Positions 17,823 to 26,627 of a stretch of DNA of 34,872 bases are shown piece by piece (position 1 is the first letter of the stretch; every line of letters begins with the position of its first letter). Position numbers and translations under genes: made by a program. The stretch comes from Lachnospira sp. UBA2821 (GTDB taxonomy: Bacteria > Bacillota > Clostridia > Lachnospirales > Lachnospiraceae): NCBI GenBank assembly GCA_002351535.1, contig DEGR01000047.1, positions 1 through 34,872 of the forward strand. Reading direction: 5' to 3'. The notes beneath the pieces were generated by a model. The model searched no databases, was not told the DNA's origin, and saw only the letters and a list, made by a program, of their open reading frames with translations.

Positions 17823-18891
17823 ACAAATGTTTGAAGAACAAGGAATGAAACAAATACGTACAGGAGAGATTGTTGAAGGCACAGTAATCAGTGTAAAAGA
17901 AGATGAAATAGTCTTAAATATAGGTTACAAGTCAGACGGTATTATTTCAAGATATGAATATACTAACACACCAAATGTAGATCTCACTACATGCGTATCA
18001 GTAGGCGACAAGATGGAAGCAAAAGTTATGAAAGTTAATGATGGCGAAGGACAGGTTTTACTTTCATACAAGAAGCTTGCAGCCGAGAAAGGCAATAAGA
18101 GATTAGAAGAGGCCTTTGAATCTAAAGAAGTATTAAAAGCAAAAGTTGTTAAAGTAAATCAGGGTGGATTAAATGTAGCAGTTGAGGAATCAAGTGTATT
18201 TATTCCTGCAAGCCTTGTATCTGATTCATATGAGAAAGATTTATCTAAGTATATGGATCAGGAGATTGAATTTGTTATTACAGAATTCAACCCAAGAAAG
18301 AGAAGAATTATCGGAGACCGTAAGCAGTTACTTGTTGCTGAGAAGAATGAGAAGAAAGCAGCTCTTCTTGCAACACTTTCAGAGGGACAGAAAGTTAAGG
18401 GAACTGTTAAGAATGTTACAGATTTCGGTGCATTCATTGATTTAGGCGGAATTGACGGACTTCTTCATATCTCAGAGATGTCATGGGGAAGAGTTGAGAA
18501 TCCAAAGAAGCATTTCGAAGTTGGTTCAGAGATAGAAGTACTTGTTAAAGAGATTAATGGTGAGAAGATTGCATTAAGTCTTAAATTTGATGATACTAAC
18601 CCATGGTTAGATGCAGCAAATAAATATGCAGTTGGAAATGTTGTCAAAGGAAAAGTTGCAAGAATGACAGATTTTGGTGCATTCGTTGAGCTTGAAACTG
18701 GAATTGACGCACTTCTTCATGTTTCACAGATTTCTAAAGAGCATGTTGACAAGCCTTCAGACGTATTAAAAGTAGGACAGGAAATCGAAGCTAAAGTTGT
18801 TGACTTTAACGGAGATGAGAAGAAAATCAGCTTAAGTATCAAAGCACTTCAGAGTGACGATGCTGAGACAGAGGAAAGTACAGAAGAATAA
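17803..18891 (+). CDS. rpsA: S1 RNA-binding domain protein (ribosomal protein S1 homologue)
   Basis: A 362-residue protein with four S1 (OB-fold) repeats at about residues 18-88, 106-170, 190-262 and 275-348. The last two contain the strong motif KGTVKNVTDFGAFIDLGGID then GLLHISEMS, and its repeat with DALLHVSQIS. The tail is acidic. GAGGAGG precedes the ATG and lies inside ispH, so translation is coupled. Such short S1 proteins of Firmicutes assist mRNA binding by the ribosome; whether it is a stable ribosomal subunit or a regulator is not settled by sequence. Confidence 0.9.
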   Translation: MSEQSFEQMFEEQGMKQIRTGEIVEGTVISVKEDEIVLNIGYKSDGIISRYEYTNTPNVDLTTCVSVGDKMEAKVMKVNDGEGQVLLSYKKLAAEKGNKRLEEAFESKEVLKAKVVKVNQGGLNVAVEESSVFIPASLVSDSYEKDLSKYMDQEIEFVITEFNPRKRRIIGDRKQLLVAEKNEKKAALLATLSEGQKVKGTVKNVTDFGAFIDLGGIDGLLHISEMSWGRVENPKKHFEVGSEIEVLVKEINGEKIALSLKFDDTNPWLDAANKYAVGNVVKGKVARMTDFGAFVELETGIDALLHVSQISKEHVDKPSDVLKVGQEIEAKVVDFNGDEKKISLSIKALQSDDAETEESTEE

Positions 18892-18946
18892 TCGGGACTT
18901 TATATAATCTATAAATATTCTATAAAAATTTCTATAGTAAACACAT

Positions 18947-18978
18947 TAATTGGCGTGGGCTGTTGTTCACGTCAATTA
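18947..18978 (+). other. Hairpin between the S1 gene and cheR
   Basis: An 11-bp stem with one G-U pair (18947-18957 with 18968-18978, core AATTGGCGTG) and a 10-base loop. The following bases are GTGGTTTATG, not a T-run. It may be a weak terminator, an mRNA-stabilising 3' end of the S1 transcript, or a leader element of cheR, whose ribosome site is 30 bases further on. Confidence 0.5.
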
Positions 18979-19020
18979 GTGGTTTATGAAGAATTTAGTT
19001 CATGAATGGGAGGTGCCCTG

Positions 19021-19794
19021 ATGGATTACGAAGGATTTAAGAAAGAGATATATGAATTAACCAAAATTGACCTGAATTCATATAAGGAACGTCAGATGAA
19101 ACGTAGAATAGATTCATTGATTGCCAAACATAAGTTTGATGGGTATGCTTCATATGTCAGAGCTATTAAGAGTGACAAAGAGCTTTTTGAGGATTTCGTC
19201 AATTATCTTACAATTAATGTATCTGAGTTTTACAGAAATCCGGACCAATGGAAAAATCTCGAAAACGAAATATATCCGTATCTCATTAATACTTTTGGCA
19301 GACAGCTTAAAATATGGAGTGCAGCCTGCTCTACTGGTGATGAACCTTATTCGTTGGTAATGACGTTGTCTAAGTTTTTGCCATTAAATAATATTAAAAT
19401 AATTGCCACTGATATTGATAAGCAGGTATTAGAGCTTGCTAAGGCAGGACTTTATAGTAAAAAGAGTGTTGAAAATCTTCCAAAGGAATATATTGACAAA
19501 TATATGACGAAGGTTGGAGAAAAGAATTATAAGGTTAATGATGAGGTAAAGAGATGTGTTGAATTCAGACAGCATAATTTACTAAAAGATGATTATCCTA
19601 CAAATTGTGATATGATTGTATGCAGAAATGTTGTAATATATTTTACTGATGAAGCAAAGAATAAAATATATAAGAATTTCAATAATTCTCTTAAAAAAGA
19701 TGGAATATTATTTGTAGGCAGTACGGAGCAGATTATTAATTATCGTGATTTGAATTATTCATCAGTTAAATCATTTTTCTACAAGAAAGAATAG
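19021..19794 (+). CDS. CheR-type protein-glutamate methyltransferase
   Basis: A 257-residue homologue of the SAM-dependent enzyme that methylates chemoreceptor glutamates. The N-terminal CheR_N helical domain (residues about 1-60) is followed by NVSEFYRNPDQW (matching the CheR NVTxFFR motif), the SAM-binding IWSAACSTGDEPYSLVM (98-114), ATDIDKQVLELAKAG and CRNVVIYF. The ATG at 19021 is set by GGGAGGTG (19008-19015). No cheA, cheB, receptor or flagellar gene lies nearby, so it is an orphan here; the same gene in this place may serve a receptor system encoded elsewhere or a different substrate. The stop codon lies inside a hairpin. Confidence 0.88.
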   Translation: MDYEGFKKEIYELTKIDLNSYKERQMKRRIDSLIAKHKFDGYASYVRAIKSDKELFEDFVNYLTINVSEFYRNPDQWKNLENEIYPYLINTFGRQLKIWSAACSTGDEPYSLVMTLSKFLPLNNIKIIATDIDKQVLELAKAGLYSKKSVENLPKEYIDKYMTKVGEKNYKVNDEVKRCVEFRQHNLLKDDYPTNCDMIVCRNVVIYFTDEAKNKIYKNFNNSLKKDGILFVGSTEQIINYRDLNYSSVKSFFYKKE

Positions 19795-19816
19795 CAAGTC
19801 AATTATGACTTGCTAT
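19791..19816 (+). other. Hairpin overlapping the cheR stop codon
   Basis: A perfect 11-bp stem (19791-19801 with 19806-19816) with loop ATTA. The TAG of cheR is in the left arm. Only TTGTG follows, so termination would be weak; it may separate cheR from rsmD. Confidence 0.55.
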
Positions 19817-19842
19817 TTGTGTATATCAGAATGGAGGCATAT

Positions 19843-20397
19843 ATGAGAGTAATAGCAGGAAAAGCAAAGAGTCTCAGACTTAAAACCATTGAGGGAGATG
19901 GTACAAGACCAACTACTGACAGAATTAAGGAAACACTTTTTAATATGATTAATAATGATATGTATGACTGTACATTTCTTGATTTGTTTAGCGGAAGCGG
20001 TGGAATTGGAATTGAGGCATTAAGCAGGGGTGCAGGAAAAGCGTATTTTGTAGAGTGTAACAAAAAAGCATCAGCATGTATTAGAGAAAATCTTGAATTC
20101 ACAAAACTTACAGATTTGGCAGTTATAATGGAGACAACAGTGAACTCAGCTTTAAAACTTCTTGATGGAAAAGAAAAATTTGACTATATATTTATGGACC
20201 CTCCATATAATAAGCAGCTTGAAAAAGAAGTGTTGGAAAATATTAAGAAAACACATATTGCAGATGAAAATACTGTAATAATAGTTGAAGCATCTAAAGA
20301 GACAGGTTTTGATTATGTCGGGGAACTTGGTTATGAAATTATTAAAGAAAAATTGTATAAGACAAATAAACATCTTTTTTTGAAATGTAAGTTGTAA
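19843..20397 (+). CDS. rsmD: 16S rRNA (guanine966-N2)-methyltransferase
   Basis: Methylates G966 of 16S rRNA in the 30S subunit. The 184-residue protein starts with the typical MRVIAGKAKSLRLKTIEGDG and TRPTTDRIKETLFNMI, has FLDLFSGSGGIGIEALSRGA (SAM site) and the catalytic MDPPYNK (DPPY). The ATG at 19843 follows GGAGG (19833-19837) by five bases. In many Firmicutes rsmD precedes coaD; here the next gene is a coiled-coil protein instead. Confidence 0.95.
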   Translation: MRVIAGKAKSLRLKTIEGDGTRPTTDRIKETLFNMINNDMYDCTFLDLFSGSGGIGIEALSRGAGKAYFVECNKKASACIRENLEFTKLTDLAVIMETTVNSALKLLDGKEKFDYIFMDPPYNKQLEKEVLENIKKTHIADENTVIIVEASKETGFDYVGELGYEIIKEKLYKTNKHLFLKCKL

Positions 20398-20459
20398 AAT
20401 TGTACATAACGTGATAAGATTACTATGATTGTATGAGAATATAAGGAGTGGAGATTATT

Positions 20460-21131
20460 ATGAGTAAAATAGAAGAAATTATTTCAGAAATAGAAGATTA
20501 TCTTGATAGCTGCAGATATGCAAGATTGTCAAGTACAAATATACTTGTAAACAGAGATGAAATTGGCGAACTTGTTACAGAGCTGCGTTTAAAAACTCCT
20601 GAGGAAATAAAAAAGTATAAAAGAATAATCGCCAATAAAGATGCAATATTAAGGGATGCCAAGATGAAGGCAGATGCAATGATTGCACAGGCAGAAGAAC
20701 AGACATCAGAACTTGTAAGTGAGCATGAGATTATGCAGCAGGCATATGCACAGGCAGATGCGATAATCGAACAGGCAAATGTTCAGGCACAGGATATGTT
20801 AGATGCTGCTACAGAAGAGGCAAATGCCGTCAGAACAGGTGCAATGCAGTATACTGATGATGTCTTACAGAATCTTGAGAATATAATTACACATACTATG
20901 GATAATGTTACTATGAAGTATGATGCATTAATGAAGTCACTTAATTCAAGTCTTGAAGTTGTATCAGCTAACCGTCAGGAACTTGTGGCACAGAATGAAG
21001 AGATAAGACCTGATGAATTACAGGCAGTAATGGAAGAGACGGTTGATGAGAATTATGATGATTTGGAAGATTATACTGTAGACCTTGATGATGTTGAAGA
21101 TGAAGATAACGAAGAAGAATACGAAGAGTAG
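20460..21131 (+). CDS. Acidic coiled-coil protein of unknown function (DivIVA / ATPase-stator-like)
   Basis: A 223-residue soluble protein. After a conserved head (residues 1-50: IEEIISEIEDYLDSCRYARL then SSTNILVNRDEI), residues about 55-130 form a long Ala/Gln/Glu-rich helix (DAKMKADAMIAQAEEQTSEL) with the heptad pattern seen in DivIVA, or annotated as V-ATPase subunit E/H-like. A second helix covers 140-175, and the last 35 residues are almost all Asp, Glu and Tyr. No signal peptide or membrane segment. I do not recognise a function; polar scaffolding or cell-division roles are possible by analogy only. Start ATG 20460 has TGGAG six bases before it. A possible promoter with TATGAT (20424-20429) lies just after rsmD. 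Confidence 0.7.
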   Translation: MSKIEEIISEIEDYLDSCRYARLSSTNILVNRDEIGELVTELRLKTPEEIKKYKRIIANKDAILRDAKMKADAMIAQAEEQTSELVSEHEIMQQAYAQADAIIEQANVQAQDMLDAATEEANAVRTGAMQYTDDVLQNLENIITHTMDNVTMKYDALMKSLNSSLEVVSANRQELVAQNEEIRPDELQAVMEETVDENYDDLEDYTVDLDDVEDEDNEEEYEE

Positions 21132-21143
21132 TATTAGCATATA

Positions 21144-21176
21144 AAAAGCTGTCGCTATATTATGGCGGCAGCTTTT
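21144..21176. terminator. Bidirectional terminator between convergent genes
   Basis: A 12-bp stem with one G-U pair (21144-21155 with 21165-21176, AAAAGCTGTCGC / GCGGCAGCTTTT). A and T tracts on both sides allow it to work for both strands. Its left arm reaches the stop codon of the minus-strand gene. Confidence 0.8.
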
Positions 21177-22066
21177 ATAATGAAATACAAAATACATGTA
21201 AGTATAACGCACATGGTTTTGCCTATAATATAGTGAATGACAGTAATCCGGCTGTCGCATATTACATGTCTTACCTGAAAAAGCGAAGATAGTCCTCCGA
21301 AAGAAGTTATGACAAGCAGTAGCATGCATTTTATACTAAACGGAATAGAGTTTTCTGCAATTTCAAGTGTTCCTGTGGTTATTTCCAATATTCCCGACAG
21401 TATGTACTTATACTTAAAGTATCCTATATACTTTAACGAATTACATAATATTGAAAAAATGATTATGTATATTCCAATAGATATAGTAGTATTGACAGAT
21501 TCAGTAATTACAGATTCTTTTCCTGATGAGAAGGAAACAGGCAATTTACTACAGTTTGTGAAATGTTTTCTGTAAAAAGGATTCAGTATAATGCATGTAG
21601 CAATTACGGGAATGTAATATAATATAAAAAGTATGCTTATACTAAGACGGTTTTCCAGAAGAACATTTCCTATGTACGCAAATAAAAAAGATGGGCTTAT
21701 ATTGTTAGTGAAGGTTTGAAGATAGTTTGCTTCAGCAACACTGATTTCATTGTCTTTAAGCATATCTGAACACATTTTCGCACTTACAGGATACCCACAC
21801 ATAAATCCTGAGAAAATTATAAAACAGGCAGATTTGTTTATGCCAAGTACGGGACATATAAAAGGTGAAAACAATCCGGTTATATATTTTGTGGCGTTAT
21901 ATTTACGCATTAATCCGGTTATAAATATGAAAGGAAATAGTGTCGGTATTACTTTAAAAAGCCACATATTAATACCCGACAGAGTTCCTTCGAATACAAT
22001 ACCACAATTAGTTATACATAATATGAATAATATTATAATAAATATAGATAAAATTTTTGATTTCAT
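21155..22066 (-). CDS. YlbJ-like / nucleoside-recognition (Gate) domain membrane protein
   Basis: A 303-residue polytopic protein with about eight hydrophobic segments. NMWLFKVIPTLFPFIFITGL and the pattern FSGFMCGYPVSAKMCSDML are typical of the Gate-domain family that includes the sporulation protein YlbJ of Bacillus (about 400 residues; this one is shorter). TNNISPSFLFAYIGN is also typical. YlbJ is needed for spore envelope formation in Bacillus, so this hints at a spore former, but related proteins occur elsewhere. No clear ribosome site precedes the ATG. It is divergent from pepD with only 29 bases between, and convergent with the coiled-coil gene. Confidence 0.78.
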   Translation of the reverse strand: MKSKILSIFIIILFILCITNCGIVFEGTLSGINMWLFKVIPTLFPFIFITGLMRKYNATKYITGLFSPFICPVLGINKSACFIIFSGFMCGYPVSAKMCSDMLKDNEISVAEANYLQTFTNNISPSFLFAYIGNVLLENRLSISILFILYYIPVIATCIILNPFYRKHFTNCSKLPVSFSSGKESVITESVNTTISIGIYIIIFSILCNSLKYIGYFKYKYILSGILEITTGTLEIAENSIPFSIKCMLLLVITSFGGLSSLFQVRHVICDSRITVIHYIIGKTMCVILTCILYFIIKAAAII

Positions 22067-22095
22067 AGTAGATTATATTAATTAAGGAGAAAAAT

Positions 22096-23535
22096 ATGCA
22101 TAAAGTCAGAGAAAATAAAGTATTAGAATATTTTGAAATAATAAGCAGTATTCCGAGAGGTTCGGGAAATACTAAAGCTATAAGTGATTATTGTGTGTCA
22201 TTTGCAAAAGAACATGGTCTTTTATACTATCAGGATAATAGTAACAACGTAATAATATATAAACCTGCAACAGCAGGACGCGAAGCAGATAATGGTGTAA
22301 TAATACAGGGGCATCTTGATATGGTTAATGAAAAGACGCCGGACTATTTACATTCATTTGAAAAAGATGGGTTAGAGCTTGTATATGAAGGAGATTATAT
22401 TGAAGCAAAGGATACGACTCTTGGTGGGGATGATGGAATTGCCATAGCATATGCACTTGCCATTTTGGACGATAACAGTTTATCACATCCGAGGTTAGAA
22501 GCAGTTTTCACAGTTGATGAAGAGATAGGAATGCTCGGTGCCGAGGCACTTGATATGACAAGGATAAAAGGAAAATATCTTCTTAATGTTGATTCTGAAG
22601 AGGAGGGGATATTTTTATCAGGGTGTGCAGGTGGAAGAACCGTTATATGTAATATAGATTGTGATTATGTCAGTGAAGAGGGATACAGGTATGTTATAAA
22701 TATATCCGGTTTGAAAGGCGGACATTCAGGAACAGAAATAAATAAAGAGAGGGCAAATGCACATATACTTATGGGCAGGGTATTGGATAAAATTAATAAA
22801 AGCTGTGGTATTAATATAGTGAATATAAAAGGTGGTACAAAGGATAATGTTATACCTAACATGTGTACATCAGAAATTCTTGTGAAAAATATTTCCGGGA
22901 TAGAAGATATTGCTGAAAATATGCAGAAAATATTCAGGGCAGAATACAGATATAGTGACAACGAAATAAAAGTGGATGTTATATCAGAAGATAAGCAGAT
23001 ACAGAAAATCAGTGCAGGCAGTGAAGAATTTACTGAAAAAGTCATTGATTTTCTAATGCTTGCACCACAGGGAATATACGGACGGGAAAAAGATAATGCA
23101 GAACTCGTTGAAAGTTCACTTAATATGGGAAGTCTTAAAGTTGATGAGGAAGGAATGTGTGCCATATATTCAGTAAGAAGCTCGGTTAAAGAGAAGAAAG
23201 AATATATGTGCAGCCTGCTTGAAAAATTATGTGATATGCTGGGAGGCAGGTATTGTGAAAAAGGAGATTATCCTGCGTGGGAGTACTGCCCTGAATCAGA
23301 ACTTAGAAAGGTAATGATTTCGATATATAAGAGAATGTATAATAGGGAGCCGAAGGTTGAGACAATTCATGCAGGGGTTGAGTGTGGATATTTTGCAGAG
23401 AGATGTCCGGGAATAGATATTGTTTCCTTCGGTCCGGACATATTTGACATTCATACTGTTAAAGAGAAAATGAGTATTTCTTCAGTTCAGAGAACATATG
23501 AATTCATTTTGGAAGTTCTGAATGAATTAAAATGA
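22096..23535 (+). CDS. pepD: Cytosolic dipeptidase, M20C family (PepD, Xaa-His dipeptidase)
   Basis: A zinc dipeptidase of 479 residues that splits Xaa-His and other dipeptides in the cytoplasm. The metal site residues are visible: GHLDMVNEK (His73, Asp75), LGGDDGIAIA (Asp112), VDEEIGMLGAEA (catalytic Glu142, Glu143) and LNVDSEEEG. The family SGLKGGHSGTEI is present, and ETIHAGVECGYFA with FGPDIFDIHT supplies the C-terminal metal ligand. AAGGAG precedes the ATG. It was probably recruited for nitrogen and amino-acid supply. Confidence 0.93.
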   Translation: MHKVRENKVLEYFEIISSIPRGSGNTKAISDYCVSFAKEHGLLYYQDNSNNVIIYKPATAGREADNGVIIQGHLDMVNEKTPDYLHSFEKDGLELVYEGDYIEAKDTTLGGDDGIAIAYALAILDDNSLSHPRLEAVFTVDEEIGMLGAEALDMTRIKGKYLLNVDSEEEGIFLSGCAGGRTVICNIDCDYVSEEGYRYVINISGLKGGHSGTEINKERANAHILMGRVLDKINKSCGINIVNIKGGTKDNVIPNMCTSEILVKNISGIEDIAENMQKIFRAEYRYSDNEIKVDVISEDKQIQKISAGSEEFTEKVIDFLMLAPQGIYGREKDNAELVESSLNMGSLKVDEEGMCAIYSVRSSVKEKKEYMCSLLEKLCDMLGGRYCEKGDYPAWEYCPESELRKVMISIYKRMYNREPKVETIHAGVECGYFAERCPGIDIVSFGPDIFDIHTVKEKMSISSVQRTYEFILEVLNELK

Positions 23536-23536
23536 T

Positions 23537-23565
23537 TTGAACTATTTTATTATTTGTGATATGAT
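23537..23565 (+). promoter_or_regulatory. Extended -10 promoter of asnB
   Basis: TTGAAC (23537-23542), a 17-base spacer and TATGAT (23560-23565) with TGA just before the -10 (extended -10). It lies directly after the pepD stop, so asnB can be transcribed independently. Confidence 0.75.
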
Positions 23566-23606
23566 TGCGTGGGAAAGAATGAATTTTACGGACAGGAGTG
23601 ATATAG

Positions 23607-25451
23607 ATGTGTGGTTTTGCCGGTTTTTTAACTGAAGAAGGAAAAGCACCAGAGTACAAAGATAATCTTATAGAGATGATGAACTCTATAAAACACAGAG
23701 GACCTGATGACGCAGGAACACATGTGGACAGTATGGCAGGGCTTGGATTCAGACGACTCAGTATCATAGGTATAACTAATGGAAAGCAGCCAATGTATAA
23801 TGAGGATGAATCAATAGTTGTAACATTCAACGGTGAGATATATAACTATCAGGATATAAAGAAAGAGCTTATTGAAAAAGGACATACATTTAAGACAGAT
23901 GCGGATACAGAAGTTCTCGTACACGGATATGAAGAATATGGTAAAGATTTGTTAGACAAACTTCGTGGTATGTATGCTTTTGCAATATGGGATATAAAGA
24001 ATAAGAAAATGCTTATGGCAAGAGATATATTCGGAATTAAGCCATTATATTATACAAAGACTGATAAGGATTTTGTGTTTGGTTCAGAGATTAAAGCAAT
24101 ACTTAAATTTCCTACAGTAAAAAAAGAATTAAATGAAGAAGCATTGGAAAGTTATCTGTCTTTCCAGTATTCAATCCTTAACGAAACATTTTTCAAAGGA
24201 ATATACAGACTTCCGCCTGCACATTATCTTGAGTGGGAAAATGGAAAGATTAATATACAAAGATACTGGGAGCCGGTATTTGATACAGATTCGAGTATAA
24301 CATTTGATGAAGCTGTTAAGATGACTAATGATGTTATGAAGAATTCAATAGAAGCACATAAAATCAGTGATACTGAGGTTGGCGGTTTCTTATCAGGTGG
24401 TGTTGATTCAAGTTATATTGTTGCAAGAAGTAATCTTGATAAGACATTCAGTGTGGGATTTGATTATCCAAGATGTAACGAGATTCCTCTTGCAAAGACA
24501 CTTTCGGACTATGTAGGTGTTAAGAATAAGAGTAAGATTATATCTACATCAGATTTCTTTGCAGAGTTTCCTAAGATTATGAATCATGTAGATGAGCCGC
24601 TTTCTGACCCATCATGTATTGCACTTTATTTCCTTTGTAAACTTGCGAGTGAGCAGGTAAAGGTTGTGCTTTCAGGAGAAGGCTCAGACGAGTTATTTGG
24701 AGGATATAATATTTATAAATCTCCATTTGCACTTGCACCAATGTACAAGATTCCAAGACCTGTCAGAAGAGGACTGGCGAAAGCAGTACAGAAGCTTCCT
24801 ATATCATTCAAAGGAAAGAATTATATAATAAGAGCAGGTGTGGATTTGGAGGAAAGATATATTGGAAATGCTTATATATTCAAACTTCCGGAAGTCTATA
24901 AGATACTTAAGAATCCTAAGAAGAAATATACGCCACAGAGTATTACAAAACCATTATATGATAAAGTAAAAGACAAAGATGATATAACGAAAATGCAGTA
25001 TATAGATATCAATACATGGTTATGGGGAGATATTCTTAACAAGGCTGATACTATGAGTATGGCACATTCTCTTGAGGTAAGAGTACCGTTTCTTGATAAA
25101 GAGGTTGCAAAGGTTGCTTTGTCAATACCTGTAGAGCACAGGGTAGACAAGCATGAGACGAAGAGATATTTCAGAAAAGCAGCCAATGAATTTATGCCTG
25201 ACATTACCGCTGAAAGGAAGAAACTTGGTTTCCCTATTCCGGTAAGAAACTGGTTAAAAGAAGATAAGTATTACCATATGGTTAAGGACACACTTACCAG
25301 TAAAGAGGCAGATAAGTTCTTTAACACAGAGGAACTTGAGAAACTTCTTGATGACCATTATAATGGCAAGAAAGATAATTCAAGAAAAGTATGGACTGTA
25401 TATTCATTTATATTATGGTATCAGAAACATTTTACAGAGAAAGCAGCATAA
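23607..25451 (+). CDS. asnB: Asparagine synthetase (glutamine-hydrolysing)
   Basis: Makes asparagine from aspartate, ATP and glutamine. The 614-residue protein begins MCGFAGF, so Cys2 becomes the N-terminal nucleophile of the class II glutaminase domain (about residues 2-195, with FNGEIYNYQDIKKEL and DTEVLVHGYEEYG). The synthetase domain carries the PP-loop LSGGVDSSY (about residue 265) and VVLSGEGSDELFGGYNIY. The C-terminal part VRVPFLDKEVAKVALSIP is typical. AGGAG precedes the ATG. It is followed after 22 bases by a WalJ-like hydrolase. Confidence 0.96.
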   Translation: MCGFAGFLTEEGKAPEYKDNLIEMMNSIKHRGPDDAGTHVDSMAGLGFRRLSIIGITNGKQPMYNEDESIVVTFNGEIYNYQDIKKELIEKGHTFKTDADTEVLVHGYEEYGKDLLDKLRGMYAFAIWDIKNKKMLMARDIFGIKPLYYTKTDKDFVFGSEIKAILKFPTVKKELNEEALESYLSFQYSILNETFFKGIYRLPPAHYLEWENGKINIQRYWEPVFDTDSSITFDEAVKMTNDVMKNSIEAHKISDTEVGGFLSGGVDSSYIVARSNLDKTFSVGFDYPRCNEIPLAKTLSDYVGVKNKSKIISTSDFFAEFPKIMNHVDEPLSDPSCIALYFLCKLASEQVKVVLSGEGSDELFGGYNIYKSPFALAPMYKIPRPVRRGLAKAVQKLPISFKGKNYIIRAGVDLEERYIGNAYIFKLPEVYKILKNPKKKYTPQSITKPLYDKVKDKDDITKMQYIDINTWLWGDILNKADTMSMAHSLEVRVPFLDKEVAKVALSIPVEHRVDKHETKRYFRKAANEFMPDITAERKKLGFPIPVRNWLKEDKYYHMVKDTLTSKEADKFFNTEELEKLLDDHYNGKKDNSRKVWTVYSFILWYQKHFTEKAA

Positions 25452-25473
25452 AAGGAAAGGTGTGGCACAGGCT

Positions 25474-26271
25474 ATGAGATTTGCCAGTATTGCCAGTGGA
25501 AGCAGTGGAAACTGCATATATATAGGTTCGGGCAACACAAATATTCTTATTGATGCGGGAATCAGCAAAAAGAGGATAGAATCAGGACTGAATGGAATAG
25601 GTCTTTCACTTAAGGATATAGATGGAATTCTGATTACACATGAGCATTCAGACCATATACAGGGGCTTGGTGTTGTATCAAGAGCATATCATATTCCTAT
25701 ATATGGAACGTATCTTACTCTTGAAGCCGTAAAAAGTGTTAAGAGTCTTGGAAAGATTGAAGAGGAACTTTATAATGATATAGAAGCGGATAAGCATTTC
25801 AGTATAAAAGAGCTGAACATCAATCCGTTTTCGATATCACATGATGCAGCAGACCCTGTTGCATACCGGGTTACAGATAATGAAAAAAGTGTTGCAGTTG
25901 CAACTGATATGGGCAAATATGATGATTATATTGTAGATAATCTTAAGGGGCTTGATTCGATACTTATAGAGGCAAATCATGATATAAGGATGCTTGAGGC
26001 AGGCCCATACCCATATCCTTTAAAGAGAAGAATACTTGGTGACAGAGGGCATCTGTCTAATGAAACATCCGGCAAACTTCTTAACAGAATTATTAATGAT
26101 AAGATGAAGAATATATTTCTCGGACACTTAAGCAAGGAGAATAATTATGACAAGCTTGCATTTGAAACTGTGAGACTGGAGATTAATACAGCGGATAATG
26201 AATATAAGGCGGACGATTTTAACATTCAGGTTGCTAAAAGGGACGAGAGTTCAAAGTTATACGAAGTATAG
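25474..26271 (+). CDS. MBL-fold metallo-hydrolase (WalJ/YycJ-like)
   Basis: A 265-residue metallo-beta-lactamase-fold protein. The start MRFASIASGSSGNCIYIGSG and the metal motif THEHSDHIQGL (HxHxDH) are characteristic of YycJ/WalJ, a DNA-processing exonuclease-like enzyme linked to coordination of replication and cell division in Firmicutes. Later motifs are VAVATDMGKYDDY, LIEANHD and RGHLSNE. In Bacillus it sits with walRK; here it is beside asnB. The start is not certain: GTG 25462 and TTG 25336 are in frame, but ATG 25474 gives the family N-terminus. Confidence 0.88.
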   Translation: MRFASIASGSSGNCIYIGSGNTNILIDAGISKKRIESGLNGIGLSLKDIDGILITHEHSDHIQGLGVVSRAYHIPIYGTYLTLEAVKSVKSLGKIEEELYNDIEADKHFSIKELNINPFSISHDAADPVAYRVTDNEKSVAVATDMGKYDDYIVDNLKGLDSILIEANHDIRMLEAGPYPYPLKRRILGDRGHLSNETSGKLLNRIINDKMKNIFLGHLSKENNYDKLAFETVRLEINTADNEYKADDFNIQVAKRDESSKLYEV

Positions 26272-26336
26272 GATGAATTGGTCTGATTAATATGTATATG
26301 AGTTTACACCACAAAAATTGAAATGGAGATAAAGAG

Positions 26337-26609
26337 ATGAAAAAGACAATTATTACAGTAGTAGGAAAAGACACAGTCGGAATTATTGCAAAGGTTTGTA
26401 CATATCTTGCAGACAATAAAATAAATATTCTTGATATATCACAGACAATAGTTCAGGATTATTTCAATATGATGATGATAGTTGATGCAGGGAAATGTGA
26501 TAAGAAATTTGGCGAGATGGCAGATGAGATAGAGAAAATCGGTGAAGATATAGGTGTACAGATAAAAGTACAGCAGGAAGACATATTTAACAGCATGCAT
26601 CGTATATAA
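26337..26609 (+). CDS. ACT-domain protein (UPF0237 type)
   Basis: A 90-residue stand-alone ACT domain: KKTIITVVGKDTVGIIAKVC at the start and NKINILDISQTIVQDYFNMM form the usual beta-alpha-beta half. Single-ACT proteins bind small ligands, often amino acids, and are usually encoded directly before a UPF0210/PFL gene as here (18 bases apart). The two probably form one functional unit of unknown role. GGAG precedes the ATG. Confidence 0.92.
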   Translation: MKKTIITVVGKDTVGIIAKVCTYLADNKINILDISQTIVQDYFNMMMIVDAGKCDKKFGEMADEIEKIGEDIGVQIKVQQEDIFNSMHRI

Positions 26610-26627
26610 TTGAGAGGAAATATTACT

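Noticed and set aside
22665..23165. 166-residue minus-strand reading opposite pepD
   Set aside because: Shadow of a well-supported gene.
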